Shown: positions 17,884 to 28,275 of the stretch, in pieces
Layout of the letters: each line of letters starts with the position of its first letter
Position numbering within the stretch: position 1 is the stretch's first letter
Assembly (NCBI GenBank): GCA_021772975.1
Contig: JAJFKY010000020.1
Location: 69,559-133,558 of the forward strand
Direction of reading: 5' to 3'
DNA length: 64,000 bases
Source of the DNA: Gammaproteobacteria bacterium
Lineage (GTDB): Bacteria; Pseudomonadota; Gammaproteobacteria; Xanthomonadales; Wenzhouxiangellaceae
Notes under the pieces: model-generated
Seen by the model: only the letters and a program-made list of their open reading frames with translations
Databases searched by the model: none
What the model was told of the DNA's origin: nothing
Position numbers and translations under genes: made by a program

Positions 17884-18070
17884 CTGATTGGTTAAATAGC
17901 AGACTAAGACTTTAGCCTGTAAAGCTTTGGTTGTATTTTACTTTTAGTTCGTGCAGGGTGTAATCAGCTTATAAGAATAACAATACAGCTCGGTCACCAG
18001 ATAATCCCGGCTTCCTCACGCCGTTGTTTACTGCAGCAAGGATGACGGCAGCCCGCAAACAAGGTGAGAT

Positions 18071-20038
18071 TTGACTAAAAAATATTCAATACCACAGCAG
18101 GTTCGAGCACGTGCCTGGTTAGACGAGGACAGCTATCAGAGTCTGTACCGGCGTTCTATTGATGATAATGAGGCCTTCTGGGCACAGCAGGCCAGTCAGC
18201 AACTGAGCTGGATGAAACCGTTCACGCAGGTCAAGAATGTTGATTTTGACCGGAATAATCTGCGCATCCGCTGGTTTGAAGATGGTGAACTGAATGTCTG
18301 CTACAACTGTATTGACCGTCACCTGCCGGATAAAGCCGCGCACACGGCGATCATCTGGGAAGCCGATGAGCCGGGCACGCATCGCCGCATCAGTTATCAG
18401 GAGCTGTATAACGAGGTCTGTGCGTTTGCCAACGTGCTGCTTGCGCTGGGGGTCGAACAGGGCGACCGGGTCAGCATTTATTTACCGATGATTCCCGAAG
18501 CGGCCTATGCCATGCTGGCCTGTGCCCGAATTGGCGCGATTCATTCGGTGGTGTTTGGTGGTTTTTCTCCGGATGCGCTGGCGGGCAGGATTCTGGACTG
18601 TGACAGTCAATATATTATTACCGCTGACGCGGGCGTGCGCGGTGGTAAAACCATACCCTTGAAAGCCAATGTTGATGCCGCGCTGGACAGACCGGGCGTG
18701 AGTGAAATAGTGCGACAGGTACTGGTGGTCAGACATTGCGGCAATCAGATCAGCTGGCAAGCGGAGCGTGACGTGTGGTGGCATGAGGCCCGGCAAACGG
18801 TCAGCAATGATTGCCCGCCCGCCCGTATGCGGGCGGAAGACCCGCTGTTTATCCTGTATACCTCCGGTTCAACCGGCAAGCCAAAGGGCGTGCTGCACAC
18901 TTCCGCCGGCTACCTGCTGTATGCGCAGCTGACCCATCGTTATGTGTTCGATTACCATCCGGGCGATGTCTACTGGTGTACCGCCGATGTCGGATGGGTG
19001 ACCGGGCACAGTTATATTGTTTATGGCCCGCTGGCCAATGCGGCAACCACGGTGATGTTCGAAGGTGTCCCGCATTATCCTGATGCGAGCCGTTTCTGGC
19101 AGATCTGTGACCGGCATGAGGTCAATATCTGTTACACCGCGCCGACCGCCATACGGGCCTTGATGCGGGAAGGAGACGCCGCCGTAAAAGCCACTTCCAG
19201 ACATTCGCTGAGATTGCTGGGCAGCGTTGGTGAGCCGATCAATCCGGAAGCCTGGGAATGGTATTATCACGTGGTCGGGGAAGGCCGCTGTCCGATCATG
19301 GATACCTGGTGGCAGACCGAAACCGGTGGCATTCTGATTACGCCGCTGCCGGGTTCCAATGAGTTAAAGCCGGGCTCGGCGATGCGGCCCTTCCTGGGCA
19401 TTCAACCGGCTTTGCTGGATGATGACGGTAACCGTCTGGAGGGAGAAGCAAGCGGCAATCTGGTGATCAGCGACAGCTGGCCGGGACAGATGCGCGGCGT
19501 GTATGGTGATCATCAGCGTTTTGCCGATACCTATTTCACCAGTTTTCCCGGTTATTATTTCAGCGGTGATGGTGCCCGCCGGGATGCGGATGGCGATTAC
19601 TGGATTACCGGCCGGGTGGACGATGTGCTGAATGTTTCCGGTCACCGGCTGGGCACGGCTGAAATTGAAAGCGCGCTGGTCGCGCATCCGAGTGTTGCTG
19701 AAGCGGCGGTGGTGGGTTATCCGCATGCCATCAAAGGTCAGGGCATTTATGCTTATGTTACCTTGCTGCGAACCGTACAGCCGAGCCGCGAACTGGCCGC
19801 GGAGCTACAGAGCTGGGTGCGTGCGCAGATAGGGCCGATCGCGACACCCGATTTACTGCAGTGGGCGGCGGGCCTGCCGAAAACACGCTCGGGTAAAATC
19901 ATGCGGCGTATACTGCGCAGGATCGCTGCTGATGATACCGCGGAACTGGGCGATATATCCACGCTGGCGGACCCGGCCGTGGTCGCGGAACTGATAACAA
20001 CAAGGGCCAACCTTCGCAACCATAAAGATATTCATTAA
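18071..20038 (+). CDS. acsA: Acetyl-CoA synthetase (AMP-forming)
   Basis: 655-aa enzyme of the ANL superfamily that makes acetyl-CoA from acetate, ATP and CoA via acetyl-AMP. Visible motifs are the P-loop [48 protein letters not shown], and the C-terminal [10 protein letters not shown] with the catalytic Lys that Pat-type acetyltransferases modify. The length is that of bacterial Acs. The start is TTG at 18071 with AAGG six bases upstream; no in-frame ATG is near. It is followed after 22 bp by the CrbR-like regulator, whose family controls acs in Vibrio and Pseudomonas. Propionyl-CoA synthetase is less likely given this context. Confidence 0.95.
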   Translation: MTKKYSIPQQVRARAWLDEDSYQSLYRRSIDDNEAFWAQQASQQLSWMKPFTQVKNVDFDRNNLRIRWFEDGELNVCYNCIDRHLPDKAAHTAIIWEADEPGTHRRISYQELYNEVCAFANVLLALGVEQGDRVSIYLPMIPEAAYAMLACARIGAIHSVVFGGFSPDALAGRILDCDSQYIITADAGVRGGKTIPLKANVDAALDRPGVSEIVRQVLVVRHCGNQISWQAERDVWWHEARQTVSNDCPPARMRAEDPLFILYTSGSTGKPKGVLHTSAGYLLYAQLTHRYVFDYHPGDVYWCTADVGWVTGHSYIVYGPLANAATTVMFEGVPHYPDASRFWQICDRHEVNICYTAPTAIRALMREGDAAVKATSRHSLRLLGSVGEPINPEAWEWYYHVVGEGRCPIMDTWWQTETGGILITPLPGSNELKPGSAMRPFLGIQPALLDDDGNRLEGEASGNLVISDSWPGQMRGVYGDHQRFADTYFTSFPGYYFSGDGARRDADGDYWITGRVDDVLNVSGHRLGTAEIESALVAHPSVAEAAVVGYPHAIKGQGIYAYVTLLRTVQPSRELAAELQSWVRAQIGPIATPDLLQWAAGLPKTRSGKIMRRILRRIAADDTAELGDISTLADPAVVAELITTRANLRNHKDIH

Positions 20039-20060
20039 TAGGGGCTTAGGAGACAGTCAT

Positions 20061-20732
20061 ATGCAGCCAATACCTGAACGCGTTATCGTAGCCGACGATC
20101 ACCCCTTATTCCGAAGTGCAATCAAGCAGGCGCTGAAACAGCTGGATGAGGGGATCGAATTCATTGATGCCAATGACTTTGACAGTCTGGAACAACTGAT
20201 TGAAAGCACGCCTGATGTTGATCTGGTGCTGCTGGATTTGCACATGCCCGGCATGCAGGGTTTTTCAGGCCTGGTGTATCTGTGCAAACGGGTACCGGAC
20301 CTGCCTGTCATCATGGTGTCCGCCAATGAGGACCCGCGGATTATTCAACGCTCCATCGAGCATGGCGCGGCCGGTTTTATTCCCAAATCGTCTTCCCTGG
20401 AGAGTATCCTGGCCGCGGTTAACACCGTGCTGCGCGGGGATGTATGGGTACCGCCGGAAGTGGCCAGTGGTGATATCAGCGGGCGCACGACCTCGGAAAT
20501 TGAACTGGCCGAGCGCATGAAGCAGCTGACGCCGCAACAGTTCCGCGTGCTGGGCATGATTTCGCTGGGCATGCTGAACAAGCAGATTGCGCATGAATTG
20601 GATGTATCCGAGGCTACCATCAAAGTGCATGTGACCGCCATCATGCGCAAACTGGGGGTGACCAACCGCACTCAGGCGGTGCTGGCGGCCGGTCAGCTGT
20701 CAGTCAAGCCGCCGCAGAACATCATCAACTAA
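20061..20732 (+). CDS. crbR: LuxR-type response regulator, CrbR/ErdR family
   Basis: 223-aa two-component regulator. The receiver domain (residues 1-125) has the acidic pair ADDH, phosphoacceptor Asp59 (LVLLDLHMPG) and a Lys in FIPKSSS. The C-terminal NarL/LuxR helix-turn-helix reads LTPQQFRVLGMIS ... NKQIAHELDVSEATIKVHV. The family (CrbR in Vibrio cholerae, ErdR/AgmR in Pseudomonas) switches on acetyl-CoA synthetase when acetate or related compounds are used. The adjacent acs gene and the facing CrbS-type kinase support the name. SD AGGAGA lies at ideal distance. It is probably co-transcribed with acsA. Confidence 0.92.
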   Translation: MQPIPERVIVADDHPLFRSAIKQALKQLDEGIEFIDANDFDSLEQLIESTPDVDLVLLDLHMPGMQGFSGLVYLCKRVPDLPVIMVSANEDPRIIQRSIEHGAAGFIPKSSSLESILAAVNTVLRGDVWVPPEVASGDISGRTTSEIELAERMKQLTPQQFRVLGMISLGMLNKQIAHELDVSEATIKVHVTAIMRKLGVTNRTQAVLAAGQLSVKPPQNIIN

Positions 20733-20826
20733 CAGGTTCCCTGAGTGTCGGCTTGGTCAGCCCGAGTTGTTCAAATTCAGATTCTCAGGCAGCAATAACA
20801 CGCCGCATCCAGGGCTAATAACAGAC

Positions 20827-23800
20827 CTAGCCGGGATGTGACTTGCGCAGCATATTGCGCATCAAACTCCGTAATGCCGCTGGTTTGACGGGTTTGCGCA
20901 ATAGTCTGAAGCCTGAGTCTCTGACTTTACGTTCCAATTCCGGTGAGCGATCAGCGGTAATGATAATCACCTGCATGTGCTGACCATATTCACGCCGCAG
21001 TTCGACCACCAGATCAACCCCGTTGGCATCGGGTGACAGGTAATAGTCAGCCAGAATAAAGTCAATCCTGCTGTCCTGTGCCAATTGTTCGCGTGCGTCC
21101 AGATAGTCAACCGCGGTGTGCACCCGGCACTGCCAACCGCTCAGCAGTGCTTCCATGCCGTGCAGAATTTCTACTTCGTTATCAAGGCACAACACCTCCA
21201 GGCCGGGTAGCGGATCCTGCGCGATATTTGGCTGCTTGCTTGGCTGGTTTTCCAGTTTGAGCATCGGCGCTGCCCGGCGCGCCTGTAGCCAGAAATAACT
21301 GCCGCGGCCGAGACGTGAACTGACTCCCAGCGGATGTTCCAGTACCTTGGCCATGCGTTCAGAGATTGCCAGTCCCAGGCCCAGACCTTTTTCGGCCATG
21401 CGCTTGCCGGCATCCAAACGGTAGAATTCGGCAAATATGGATTGCTGGTCTTCGCTGGCAATGCCGACGCCGGTGTCCCACACGCCGATTTCAATCATTT
21501 CGCCACGCTGCCGGCAGCTCAGCAGAATACCGCCGCTCTGGGTATAGCGGATGGCATTCGCCAGCAGATTCTGAACAATGCGCTGCAGCATCTGTTGATC
21601 GCTGTGGACCCAGACATCCCGGCTGCGCATTCTGAATTCAATGTTCTGCTCTTCGCACAGCGGTGCAAACTGTTTAACCAGTCGAATAAACAGACATTCA
21701 ACTGAAATCACATCCAGTTTAGGCAGCATGTAGCCGGAATCGAGTTTGGAAATATCCAGCAGACCGGTTAACAATTCTTCGGCGGCATCCAGGCTGTTAT
21801 CAATTCGGTCCAGCAATTCCTGCTGGGTTTCCTGCAAGCTATTACGCTGCTGTTGCATGACGGAAACAAACAGCCGGGCCGCGTTCATCGGCTGCAGCAG
21901 ATCGTGGCTGGCGGCTGCCAGAAAACGGGTTTTACTGCGGTTCGCGTTTTCCGCTTCCTGACGGGCGGTGTCGAGCTGCGCATTCATGCGCTCCAGTTCC
22001 GCGGTGCGCTGGAACACCCGTTGCTCCAGCATGACGTTAGCTTCCTCTACCGCCAGTTCGGCTTTGCGGCGCTGGGAAATGTCCTGCAGTACCGCGAAGA
22101 AGCCGCGCACTTCCTGCTGCTCACCGATATCCGGGATATAGGTGATCAGCAGATAGACTTTTTCCTTGGTATAGCGCTGGAATTCATCTTCGTAATGTTG
22201 CCGGATACCTTTCAGCGCGTTATGAATATAGGGCTTACGCTGCGCATATTCTGCTTCGCCCATCACCGCTCTGACTTTCCGGTTGATCACCTGGTCGCTG
22301 GGCAGGCCGTGAAATTCCGCATAGGTTCGGTTGGCAAAGCGGATGATGATATCGGTATCGACATAAATCAGCATGGCGGGCGCATTGTCAGTGTACATAC
22401 GCACGCTCTGTTCGCTTTCGCGCAGGGCCTGCTCGGTACGCTTATACTCGGTGATATCACTGAAAGTGGTTAAATAACCGCCGCCCGGCATCGGAATGCC
22501 GTGCAGTTCAATCACGCGGCCATCCGGCCAGTCCCGAATATCCCGGTAATAGTCGCCATTGCGCATCTGTCGCAAACGCAGATTGATTCGTTGCTGTACG
22601 TTGCTGGTGCCCATAAAGCCGTGCTCGCCGCTATAGCGCATCAGTTCTTCCGCTGACTGACCTTCATAGGGTATGCCATCGGGATAGCGGAACAATTGTT
22701 CAAAGCGCACGTTCCAGCCGATCAACTGGATGTTTTCATCCACCACGCACACTGCTTCACTGATATTGTTCAGCGTGGTCTCCAGAATCCGGCGGTTAAA
22801 GCGCACCGCCCGCGAGGTTTGATCCAGCAGTTTCAATACATCAGCTGCCCCCAGTCCCTGCCGCTGCAGCGCCACTGTTAATACCGTGCGGGCCGAAGCG
22901 GTGCCGATAGAACCGGCCAGCAGACGCTCGGTAAACTGGATCAGCGCCGGTGTGACCAGCTGTTCCTTGTAGTGATCGGTTTTATCGCCCAGATAAGATC
23001 TATAGGCGCTTTCAGAACGTTCCTTACCGATAAACTGGGCTACGATCAGCTTTAACTCGTGCAGCTTGATCAGCCCCTGTTCAGGCCGATAGCCAAGGTC
23101 CGGCTGGCCGCTCTCGGAAGGAAACCGGGCCAGGTAACGTTTGTCGATATTCAGGAAGCTAAACAGCACCACGGTCAGGGTATTGAGCATCAGTGAGACG
23201 CACACTCGGCTGCTGAACTCACTGTACGCCATGGTGTGCAACAACTCCTGCCACAGCGGCAATTCGGCAATGCTGGCCATCGGTTGCTGGGTATCAATCA
23301 AAGAGGGCAGAAACAGCACCACGAACCAGGCGCTGAAACCCACCACCAGCCCGGCCCGGGCAGCCAGACGGTTAGCGCGTTTCCAGTACAGTCCGATGAT
23401 CAGCGGAGGGGCAAAATGCGCTACCGCGGAAAATGACAGCAGGCCGATCGCAGCCAGAGACTCATTGCGTTCAATCTGCAGATAATAAATGTAGGCTACC
23501 AGCGCAATCAGCGGTATCGATATCCGCCTGGCCAGCATCAGCAGCCGGCTGATGTCCTGCTGGTTGCGGTTCAATAATATCCGGCTGCGCAGCAGCAGCG
23601 GCATCACCAGATCGTTGCTGATCATGGTTGACAGCGCGACCGTGGCGACAATCACCATTCCGGTGGCGGCGGAAAAGCCACCGATAAAAGTCAGCAGAGT
23701 CATCCACTCGCTACCCTGGGCGAGTGGAATCGCCAGCACGTAGCTATCGGGATTGACATTCTGACCGGCAAACAGCATCTGTCCGCCCAGTGAAATGGGT

Positions 23801-24690
23801 AGTACAAAAAAGCTGAAGATCAACAGATACAGGGGGAATGCCCAGCGCGCATTACGTAAATCAAGCAAGGATTTATTTTCCACCACCAGCACATGAAATT
23901 GCCGTGGCAGACAGATCACCGCGGTGGTGGCGATCAGGATATTGACCAGAAAGCCGCTATCCAGCTGCCAGCCGGTAAAGCGGGCATTGGTTTGTAGATC
24001 CTGCTGCAGCAGCTGGACGAAATGGCCGGGGCCGTCCATCACCTCAAAAATCACAAACAGACCAATCGCGACGAATGCCATCAACTTGATCATGGATTCA
24101 AAGGCAATGGCGCACATCATGCCGCGATGGTGCTCACTGGCATCCAGATTGCGGGTGCCGAATAAAATCGAAAACAGCGCCAGTGCCGCGGTCAGGACAA
24201 ACGCACTCAATTTTGGTGAGATGACCTGTTCCACGCCGTTGTAGGCAGTGACTGTGGTAAAGGCCGTGGTGATGGCTTTCAGCTGCAGGGCAATATAGGG
24301 AATCGATCCGATCACCGAGGCGATCGTGACCAGCAGTGCCAGCATCCGGTCACGGCCGTAGCGGAAGGCGATAAAGTCGGCAATCGATGTAATCCGGTGG
24401 GTTTTGCTGATATTGATCATCCGCTTCAGCAAATCGTAGCCGAACAGCATCACCAGCATCGGTCCCAGGTAGATTGGCAGGTAATCCCAACCGCTCTCAA
24501 CGGCGGTTCCCACCGCCCCGAAGAAGGTCCAGGAAGTACAGTACACCGCCAGTGACAGGGGATAGATCATCGGCGTAATCGCCGCCAGCCGATCGGCTTT
24601 GCTGCTGTTGTCGGTGAAGTAAGCCAGCCCGAATAACATCAGCACATAGGCCAGTGTCATCAGGATAATAAACCATGGGCTCATTAACAT
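20827..24690 (-). CDS. crbS: CrbS-type sensor: SSS-family transporter fused to a hybrid histidine kinase
   Basis: 1287-aa inner-membrane sensor. Residues about 1-530 form a sodium/solute symporter (SSS) domain with 12-13 membrane helices (PLSLAVYCTSWTFFGAVG ... ). A STAC-like linker follows (about 540-640), then two PAS domains (about 650-900, NNISEAVCVVDENIQLIGWN and NAPAMLIYVDTD). The HisKA domain has phospho-His in AASHDLLQPMNAARLF; the HATPase domain has NLLANAIRYT and GLGLGLAI. A C-terminal receiver has Asp in FILADYYLSP. In Vibrio and Pseudomonas CrbS signals to CrbR to turn on acetate activation. It is convergent with crbR and has no visible SD before either ATG at its start. Confidence 0.93.
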   Translation of the reverse strand: MLMSPWFIILMTLAYVLMLFGLAYFTDNSSKADRLAAITPMIYPLSLAVYCTSWTFFGAVGTAVESGWDYLPIYLGPMLVMLFGYDLLKRMINISKTHRITSIADFIAFRYGRDRMLALLVTIASVIGSIPYIALQLKAITTAFTTVTAYNGVEQVISPKLSAFVLTAALALFSILFGTRNLDASEHHRGMMCAIAFESMIKLMAFVAIGLFVIFEVMDGPGHFVQLLQQDLQTNARFTGWQLDSGFLVNILIATTAVICLPRQFHVLVVENKSLLDLRNARWAFPLYLLIFSFFVLPISLGGQMLFAGQNVNPDSYVLAIPLAQGSEWMTLLTFIGGFSAATGMVIVATVALSTMISNDLVMPLLLRSRILLNRNQQDISRLLMLARRISIPLIALVAYIYYLQIERNESLAAIGLLSFSAVAHFAPPLIIGLYWKRANRLAARAGLVVGFSAWFVVLFLPSLIDTQQPMASIAELPLWQELLHTMAYSEFSSRVCVSLMLNTLTVVLFSFLNIDKRYLARFPSESGQPDLGYRPEQGLIKLHELKLIVAQFIGKERSESAYRSYLGDKTDHYKEQLVTPALIQFTERLLAGSIGTASARTVLTVALQRQGLGAADVLKLLDQTSRAVRFNRRILETTLNNISEAVCVVDENIQLIGWNVRFEQLFRYPDGIPYEGQSAEELMRYSGEHGFMGTSNVQQRINLRLRQMRNGDYYRDIRDWPDGRVIELHGIPMPGGGYLTTFSDITEYKRTEQALRESEQSVRMYTDNAPAMLIYVDTDIIIRFANRTYAEFHGLPSDQVINRKVRAVMGEAEYAQRKPYIHNALKGIRQHYEDEFQRYTKEKVYLLITYIPDIGEQQEVRGFFAVLQDISQRRKAELAVEEANVMLEQRVFQRTAELERMNAQLDTARQEAENANRSKTRFLAAASHDLLQPMNAARLFVSVMQQQRNSLQETQQELLDRIDNSLDAAEELLTGLLDISKLDSGYMLPKLDVISVECLFIRLVKQFAPLCEEQNIEFRMRSRDVWVHSDQQMLQRIVQNLLANAIRYTQSGGILLSCRQRGEMIEIGVWDTGVGIASEDQQSIFAEFYRLDAGKRMAEKGLGLGLAISERMAKVLEHPLGVSSRLGRGSYFWLQARRAAPMLKLENQPSKQPNIAQDPLPGLEVLCLDNEVEILHGMEALLSGWQCRVHTAVDYLDAREQLAQDSRIDFILADYYLSPDANGVDLVVELRREYGQHMQVIIITADRSPELERKVRDSGFRLLRKPVKPAALRSLMRNMLRKSHPG

Positions 24691-25147
24691 TTTTACGCGC
24701 GATCCCTACACATTGTCGGCATCAGTCTGCCATGGGATGGCAATTGGTGCATGGTTTTCGCCAACAAGTGGGCGTGCGCTCACATTGGCCGACTTACTGC
24801 TTGAACGGCTGGCGAGGTGTGCCGTGATGGTTGGCTGGTTTGCTAAGTCGGTACGTAAATGGGATGCCAGGCAATCCATCTTGATACTGATTTAAGGGCA
24901 GGCCGTCCCGGGTGCAGTGGTAGGCTTACAAAAGGTGGTAAAGGTGTCGGCCTATCAACCTGTGGCTCTAAGCCGACCTAATCACCCCCGGTCGGGGTTG
25001 GGTTGAACGATATTATCGGGAAATTCTTATCGTCTGTAACCAGGCGATCGGCTAAACCCGGAGTATCAGGATACCCTCTGTAAAAAACGACCTCCCCGAC
25101 TGCAGCGGAACTGTTAAAATAGCTTTTTTGTCAGCACAGAAGCATTT
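24691..25147. other. Divergent promoter region between crbS and yebC
   Basis: About 455 bp without a supported gene. It must hold the promoters of crbS (leftward) and yebC (rightward). A TTGAAC near 25002 and TTAAAATA near 25114 are promoter-like strings, but neither has a good partner box at correct spacing. An imperfect hairpin (CCCCCGGTCGGGGTT, about 24985-25000) is visible. Confidence 0.4.
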
Positions 25148-25888
25148 ATGGCGGGACACAGTAAATGGGCCAATATTCAGCACCGCAAAAAGGCGGTGGA
25201 TGCCAAACGGGGTAAGATATTTACCCGTTTGATTCGCGAGATCAGCGTTGCGGCCAGACAAGGTGGTGGCGATGCTGATGCCAATCCGGCTTTGCGTCTG
25301 GCGATCGATAAGGCCAACGGCGCGAATATGCCCAAGGACACCATTGAACGGGCGATCAAAAAAGCCACCGGTGAGCTCGAAGGCGTGGAATATGAAGAGC
25401 TCCGCTACGAAGGCTACGGTCCGGGCGGAGTGGCGATTCTGGTTGAGTGTTTAACCGATAACCGCAATCGCACGGTCTCGGATGTCCGGCATGCCTTCAA
25501 CAAGCATAACGGCAACCTGGGCACGGATGGCTCGGTGGCTTATCTGTTCAACAAGGTCGGGGTATTGAACTATCCGCCCGGCACCAGCGAGGAGCAGATC
25601 ATGGAAGCGGCTCTGGAAGCGGGCGCGGATGATATTGTCGCTGCCGATGATGGGTCGCTGGAAGTGCATACCACCCCGGAGGACTATATCCAGGTCAAGC
25701 AAAGTCTGATCGAAAAAGGCCTGGAGCCGGAGAACGCGGAAGTTACCATGCGTGCCAGCACCGAGATTGAAGTGGACGAAGACACCGGCCGCAAGGTGGT
25801 CAAGCTGCTGGATGTGCTGGAAGATCTGGATGACACTCAGAATGTTTATTCCAATGGCGATATTCCGGACGCGGCCTGGGATGACTGA
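25148..25888 (+). CDS. yebC: YebC/TACO1-family protein
   Basis: 246-aa three-domain protein starting [25 protein letters not shown], the hallmark of the family, with YEGYGPGG and the [17 protein letters not shown] segment in the middle and an acidic C-terminal domain. Long annotated as a DNA-binding regulator, the family (human TACO1, bacterial YebC) has more recently been tied to relief of ribosome stalling at polyproline. It is followed by ruvCAB as in many gammaproteobacteria, which supports the assignment. The gap to ruvC is only 32 bp, so co-transcription is likely. Confidence 0.96.
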   Translation: MAGHSKWANIQHRKKAVDAKRGKIFTRLIREISVAARQGGGDADANPALRLAIDKANGANMPKDTIERAIKKATGELEGVEYEELRYEGYGPGGVAILVECLTDNRNRTVSDVRHAFNKHNGNLGTDGSVAYLFNKVGVLNYPPGTSEEQIMEAALEAGADDIVAADDGSLEVHTTPEDYIQVKQSLIEKGLEPENAEVTMRASTEIEVDEDTGRKVVKLLDVLEDLDDTQNVYSNGDIPDAAWDD

Positions 25889-25920
25889 GTATCGGCAGCC
25901 CCGTCGGTCAGTTGAGCAAG

Positions 25921-26415
25921 ATGCGCATTCTGGGTATTGATCCGGGTTCGCGTTGCACCGGCATCGGTGTGATCGACTGTGAAGCTGGTCAGGCATATTG
26001 TGTGCATTACCGGACTGTGCGGACCGTTTCCGACCGGTTTCCACAACGCCTGGGTGAAATCTTTACCGAAGTCAGTCACAGCCTGCAACAGTTCAAGCCG
26101 CAACGGGTCGCGGTGGAAAAGGTATTCGTCAATAACAATGCGGAATCTTCCCTGAAGCTGGGTCAGGCGCGTGGCGCGGCGATTTGCGCGGTCGTGCAGA
26201 CCGGCCTGGATATCGCTGAATATTCACCCAATGCGGTTAAAAAAGCACTGGTCGGACGTGGCCATGCCGACAAGTCGCAGGTAGAGCATATGGTTAAAGT
26301 ATTATTGCAGCTGGAAGGCAAAATTCCTGCTGATGCAGCCGATGCCCTGGCGGTTGCGTTGTGTGATCAGCACCACAGCGAAACTGCTCAGCGGCTGGCT
26401 GAAATAGCCTCATGA
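25921..26415 (+). CDS. ruvC: Crossover junction endodeoxyribonuclease RuvC
   Basis: 164-aa Holliday-junction resolvase of the RNase H-like fold. Conserved acidic metal ligands are visible in ILGIDPGSRCTGIGVI (Asp near residue 7), AVEKVFVNNNAESSLKLGQ (Glu), and the C-terminal DAADALAVALCDQHH. I use ATG 25921 because it gives the usual family start (MRILGIDPGS); a TTG three codons earlier is also in frame. The last four bases overlap ruvA (ATGA). Confidence 0.97.
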   Translation: MRILGIDPGSRCTGIGVIDCEAGQAYCVHYRTVRTVSDRFPQRLGEIFTEVSHSLQQFKPQRVAVEKVFVNNNAESSLKLGQARGAAICAVVQTGLDIAEYSPNAVKKALVGRGHADKSQVEHMVKVLLQLEGKIPADAADALAVALCDQHHSETAQRLAEIAS

Positions 26416-27017
26416 TCGGACGCTTACAGGGCACGCTGTTGTCCAAGCAGCCGCCTGAGATACTGGTGGATGTTAACGGCGTTGGTTATGAGGTGGAAGT
26501 GCCGCTGTCATTGTTCGGTGAACTTCCTGACACCGGTCAACCGGTGACCCTGGTGACGCATCTGCAGATCAGTGAAAGCCAGCACAGCCTGTACGGTTTT
26601 ACCCAAAGCGGGCAACGGCAATTATTCCGCAACCTTCTGAAAATCAGTGGCGTAGGCGCCAAGATGGCATTGGCGATCCTGTCAGGAATGAATCCACTGG
26701 AGTTCACCGCCGCGGTGCAGGCCGGCGATATTACCAGCTTGACCCGTATTTCCGGGGTTGGGAAGAAAACCGCTGAACGGCTGGTGATGGAGCTACGCGA
26801 CAAGCTGGGTGATGGTACGGATTTCGGTTCCGGGTTCATGCCGACTGGCCAGCAGGCGCCGACCGGGCCGCTGGCCGAGGCCCGCAATGCCTTGCAGGGC
26901 CTGGGCTATAAACCGGTCGAGGCGGACAGGTTGATCAACAGCGTAGCCACCGAAACGATGTCGACCGAGGCGATTATCCGGGCTGCGCTGCAACAGGCCG
27001 GACAACGTACTGGCTGA
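26412..27017 (+). CDS. ruvA: Holliday junction branch migration protein RuvA
   Basis: 201-aa protein. The N-terminal OB fold begins [10 protein letters not shown]; two helix-hairpin-helix motifs are visible ([16 protein letters not shown] and [16 protein letters not shown]), and the C-terminal RuvB-binding domain starts [12 protein letters not shown]. RuvA tetramers hold the four-way junction and load RuvB. It overlaps ruvC by 4 bp and ruvB by 1 bp, so the three are translationally coupled. Confidence 0.98.
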   Translation: MIGRLQGTLLSKQPPEILVDVNGVGYEVEVPLSLFGELPDTGQPVTLVTHLQISESQHSLYGFTQSGQRQLFRNLLKISGVGAKMALAILSGMNPLEFTAAVQAGDITSLTRISGVGKKTAERLVMELRDKLGDGTDFGSGFMPTGQQAPTGPLAEARNALQGLGYKPVEADRLINSVATETMSTEAIIRAALQQAGQRTG

Positions 27018-28063
27018 TGGCTGAATCCTACACCGCGCCGGAGCGTATCCTGACGCCCGCTGGCAATGCCGAAGAGCTTGCCGCGGAGGCTTCACTGCGG
27101 CCTAAAACACTGGCTGAATATATTGGCCAGCCGGTTATGCGCGAAAAACTGGAAATTTATATCCAGGCCGCCCGTCAGCGCCAGGAAGCCCTGGATCATG
27201 TATTGATTTTCGGTCCGCCCGGATTGGGTAAAACCACCCTGGCGCATGTCATTGCCAATGAGTTAGGGGTGGCTATCCGACAGACTTCGGGGCCGGTGCT
27301 GGAGCGCGCTGGTGACCTGGCCGCCATTCTGACCAATCTGCAGCCGGGTGATGTCCTGTTCGTGGATGAAATTCATCGGTTATCCCCGCTGGTGGAAGAG
27401 GTTTTATACCCTGCGCTGGAAGACTTTCAGATTGACATCATGATCGGCGAAGGGCCGGCGGCGCGGGCGATCAAGCTCGACCTGCCGCGCTTTACCCTGG
27501 TTGGCGCGACCACCCGGGCCGGCCTGCTGACCTCACCCCTGCGCGACCGTTTCGGCATTGTCGAACGACTGGAGTTTTATTCGCCGCGTGAACTGGCACG
27601 GATTGTGACTCGCTCGGCAGGTATTCTGAATATCCCCACCGATCCGGATGGCGCGGCTGAAATCGCCCGCCGTTCGCGTGGCACTCCAAGGATCGCCAAT
27701 CGCCTGTTAAGAAGGGTGCGCGACTACGCGCAGGTCAAAGGCGATGGCGTGATAACGCATCAGATTGCCGAGTCAGGCATGGCCCTGCTGCAGGTTGATG
27801 AACGTGGTTTCGACAGTATGGACCGGCGTCTGCTGCAAACCCTGATTGATGTGTTTGGCGGAGGGCCGGTGGGCATCGACAGTCTGGCCGCTTCGCTCAG
27901 CGAAGAACGTGGCACGCTGGAAGATGTGATTGAGCCTTATCTGATCCAGCAGGGCTATCTAAGCCGCACCGCCCGTGGCCGCATCGCCACACCGAAAGCC
28001 TGGCAGTTACTTGGCCTGAAGCCGCCCGGAAATGCCGATGACTTATTTGTCAGTAAAGATTAA
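27017..28063 (+). CDS. ruvB: Holliday junction branch migration ATPase RuvB
   Basis: 348-aa AAA+ motor. It has the family start [13 protein letters not shown], Walker [10 protein letters not shown], Walker [10 protein letters not shown], sensor 1 [19 protein letters not shown], the arginine finger region, sensor 2 [17 protein letters not shown] and the C-terminal winged helix ending [17 protein letters not shown]. It drives branch migration with RuvA. ATG overlaps the ruvA stop (TGATG). Last gene of the ruv operon. Confidence 0.98.
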   Translation: MAESYTAPERILTPAGNAEELAAEASLRPKTLAEYIGQPVMREKLEIYIQAARQRQEALDHVLIFGPPGLGKTTLAHVIANELGVAIRQTSGPVLERAGDLAAILTNLQPGDVLFVDEIHRLSPLVEEVLYPALEDFQIDIMIGEGPAARAIKLDLPRFTLVGATTRAGLLTSPLRDRFGIVERLEFYSPRELARIVTRSAGILNIPTDPDGAAEIARRSRGTPRIANRLLRRVRDYAQVKGDGVITHQIAESGMALLQVDERGFDSMDRRLLQTLIDVFGGGPVGIDSLAASLSEERGTLEDVIEPYLIQQGYLSRTARGRIATPKAWQLLGLKPPGNADDLFVSKD

Positions 28064-28080
28064 GGATTTAAACAAAAAAC

Positions 28081-28275
28081 GTCCACAGATTACACGGATT
28101 AAAGCTGACTGAAGTGAGTATGGTTGGTGTATCTGGCAATACTGCCTTGAATTGAGGCCGCCAAGTATTGACTGATAAAACAGTGGTCTTGGCTGTAACG
28201 CGCCATAGGTGCTGGTAAAACAAGGATAAGCGCTTCAAAACGTGCAACAAATGAGAGATGTAATCTGTGGATAAA
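28081..28275. repeat. Non-coding spacer flanked by a 13-bp inverted repeat
   Basis: The string TCCACAGATTACA (28082-28094) recurs as its reverse complement TGTAATCTGTGGA (28259-28271), about 165 bp apart, filling most of the gap between ruvB and ybgC. The right copy runs into the ybgC start region. No coding frame with SD lies between them. The arrangement resembles a small mobile miniature element or a remnant of one, but a chance match or regulatory palindrome is not excluded. Confidence 0.5.

Noticed and set aside
17884-18070. Sigma-54 promoter for acsA
   Set aside because: I looked for a GG-N10-GC element with TGGCAC/TTGC boxes and found none.
21853-22473. 206-aa plus-strand frame inside crbS
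   Set aside because: Antisense to the PAS and kinase region of a clear gene; no SD or family motif.
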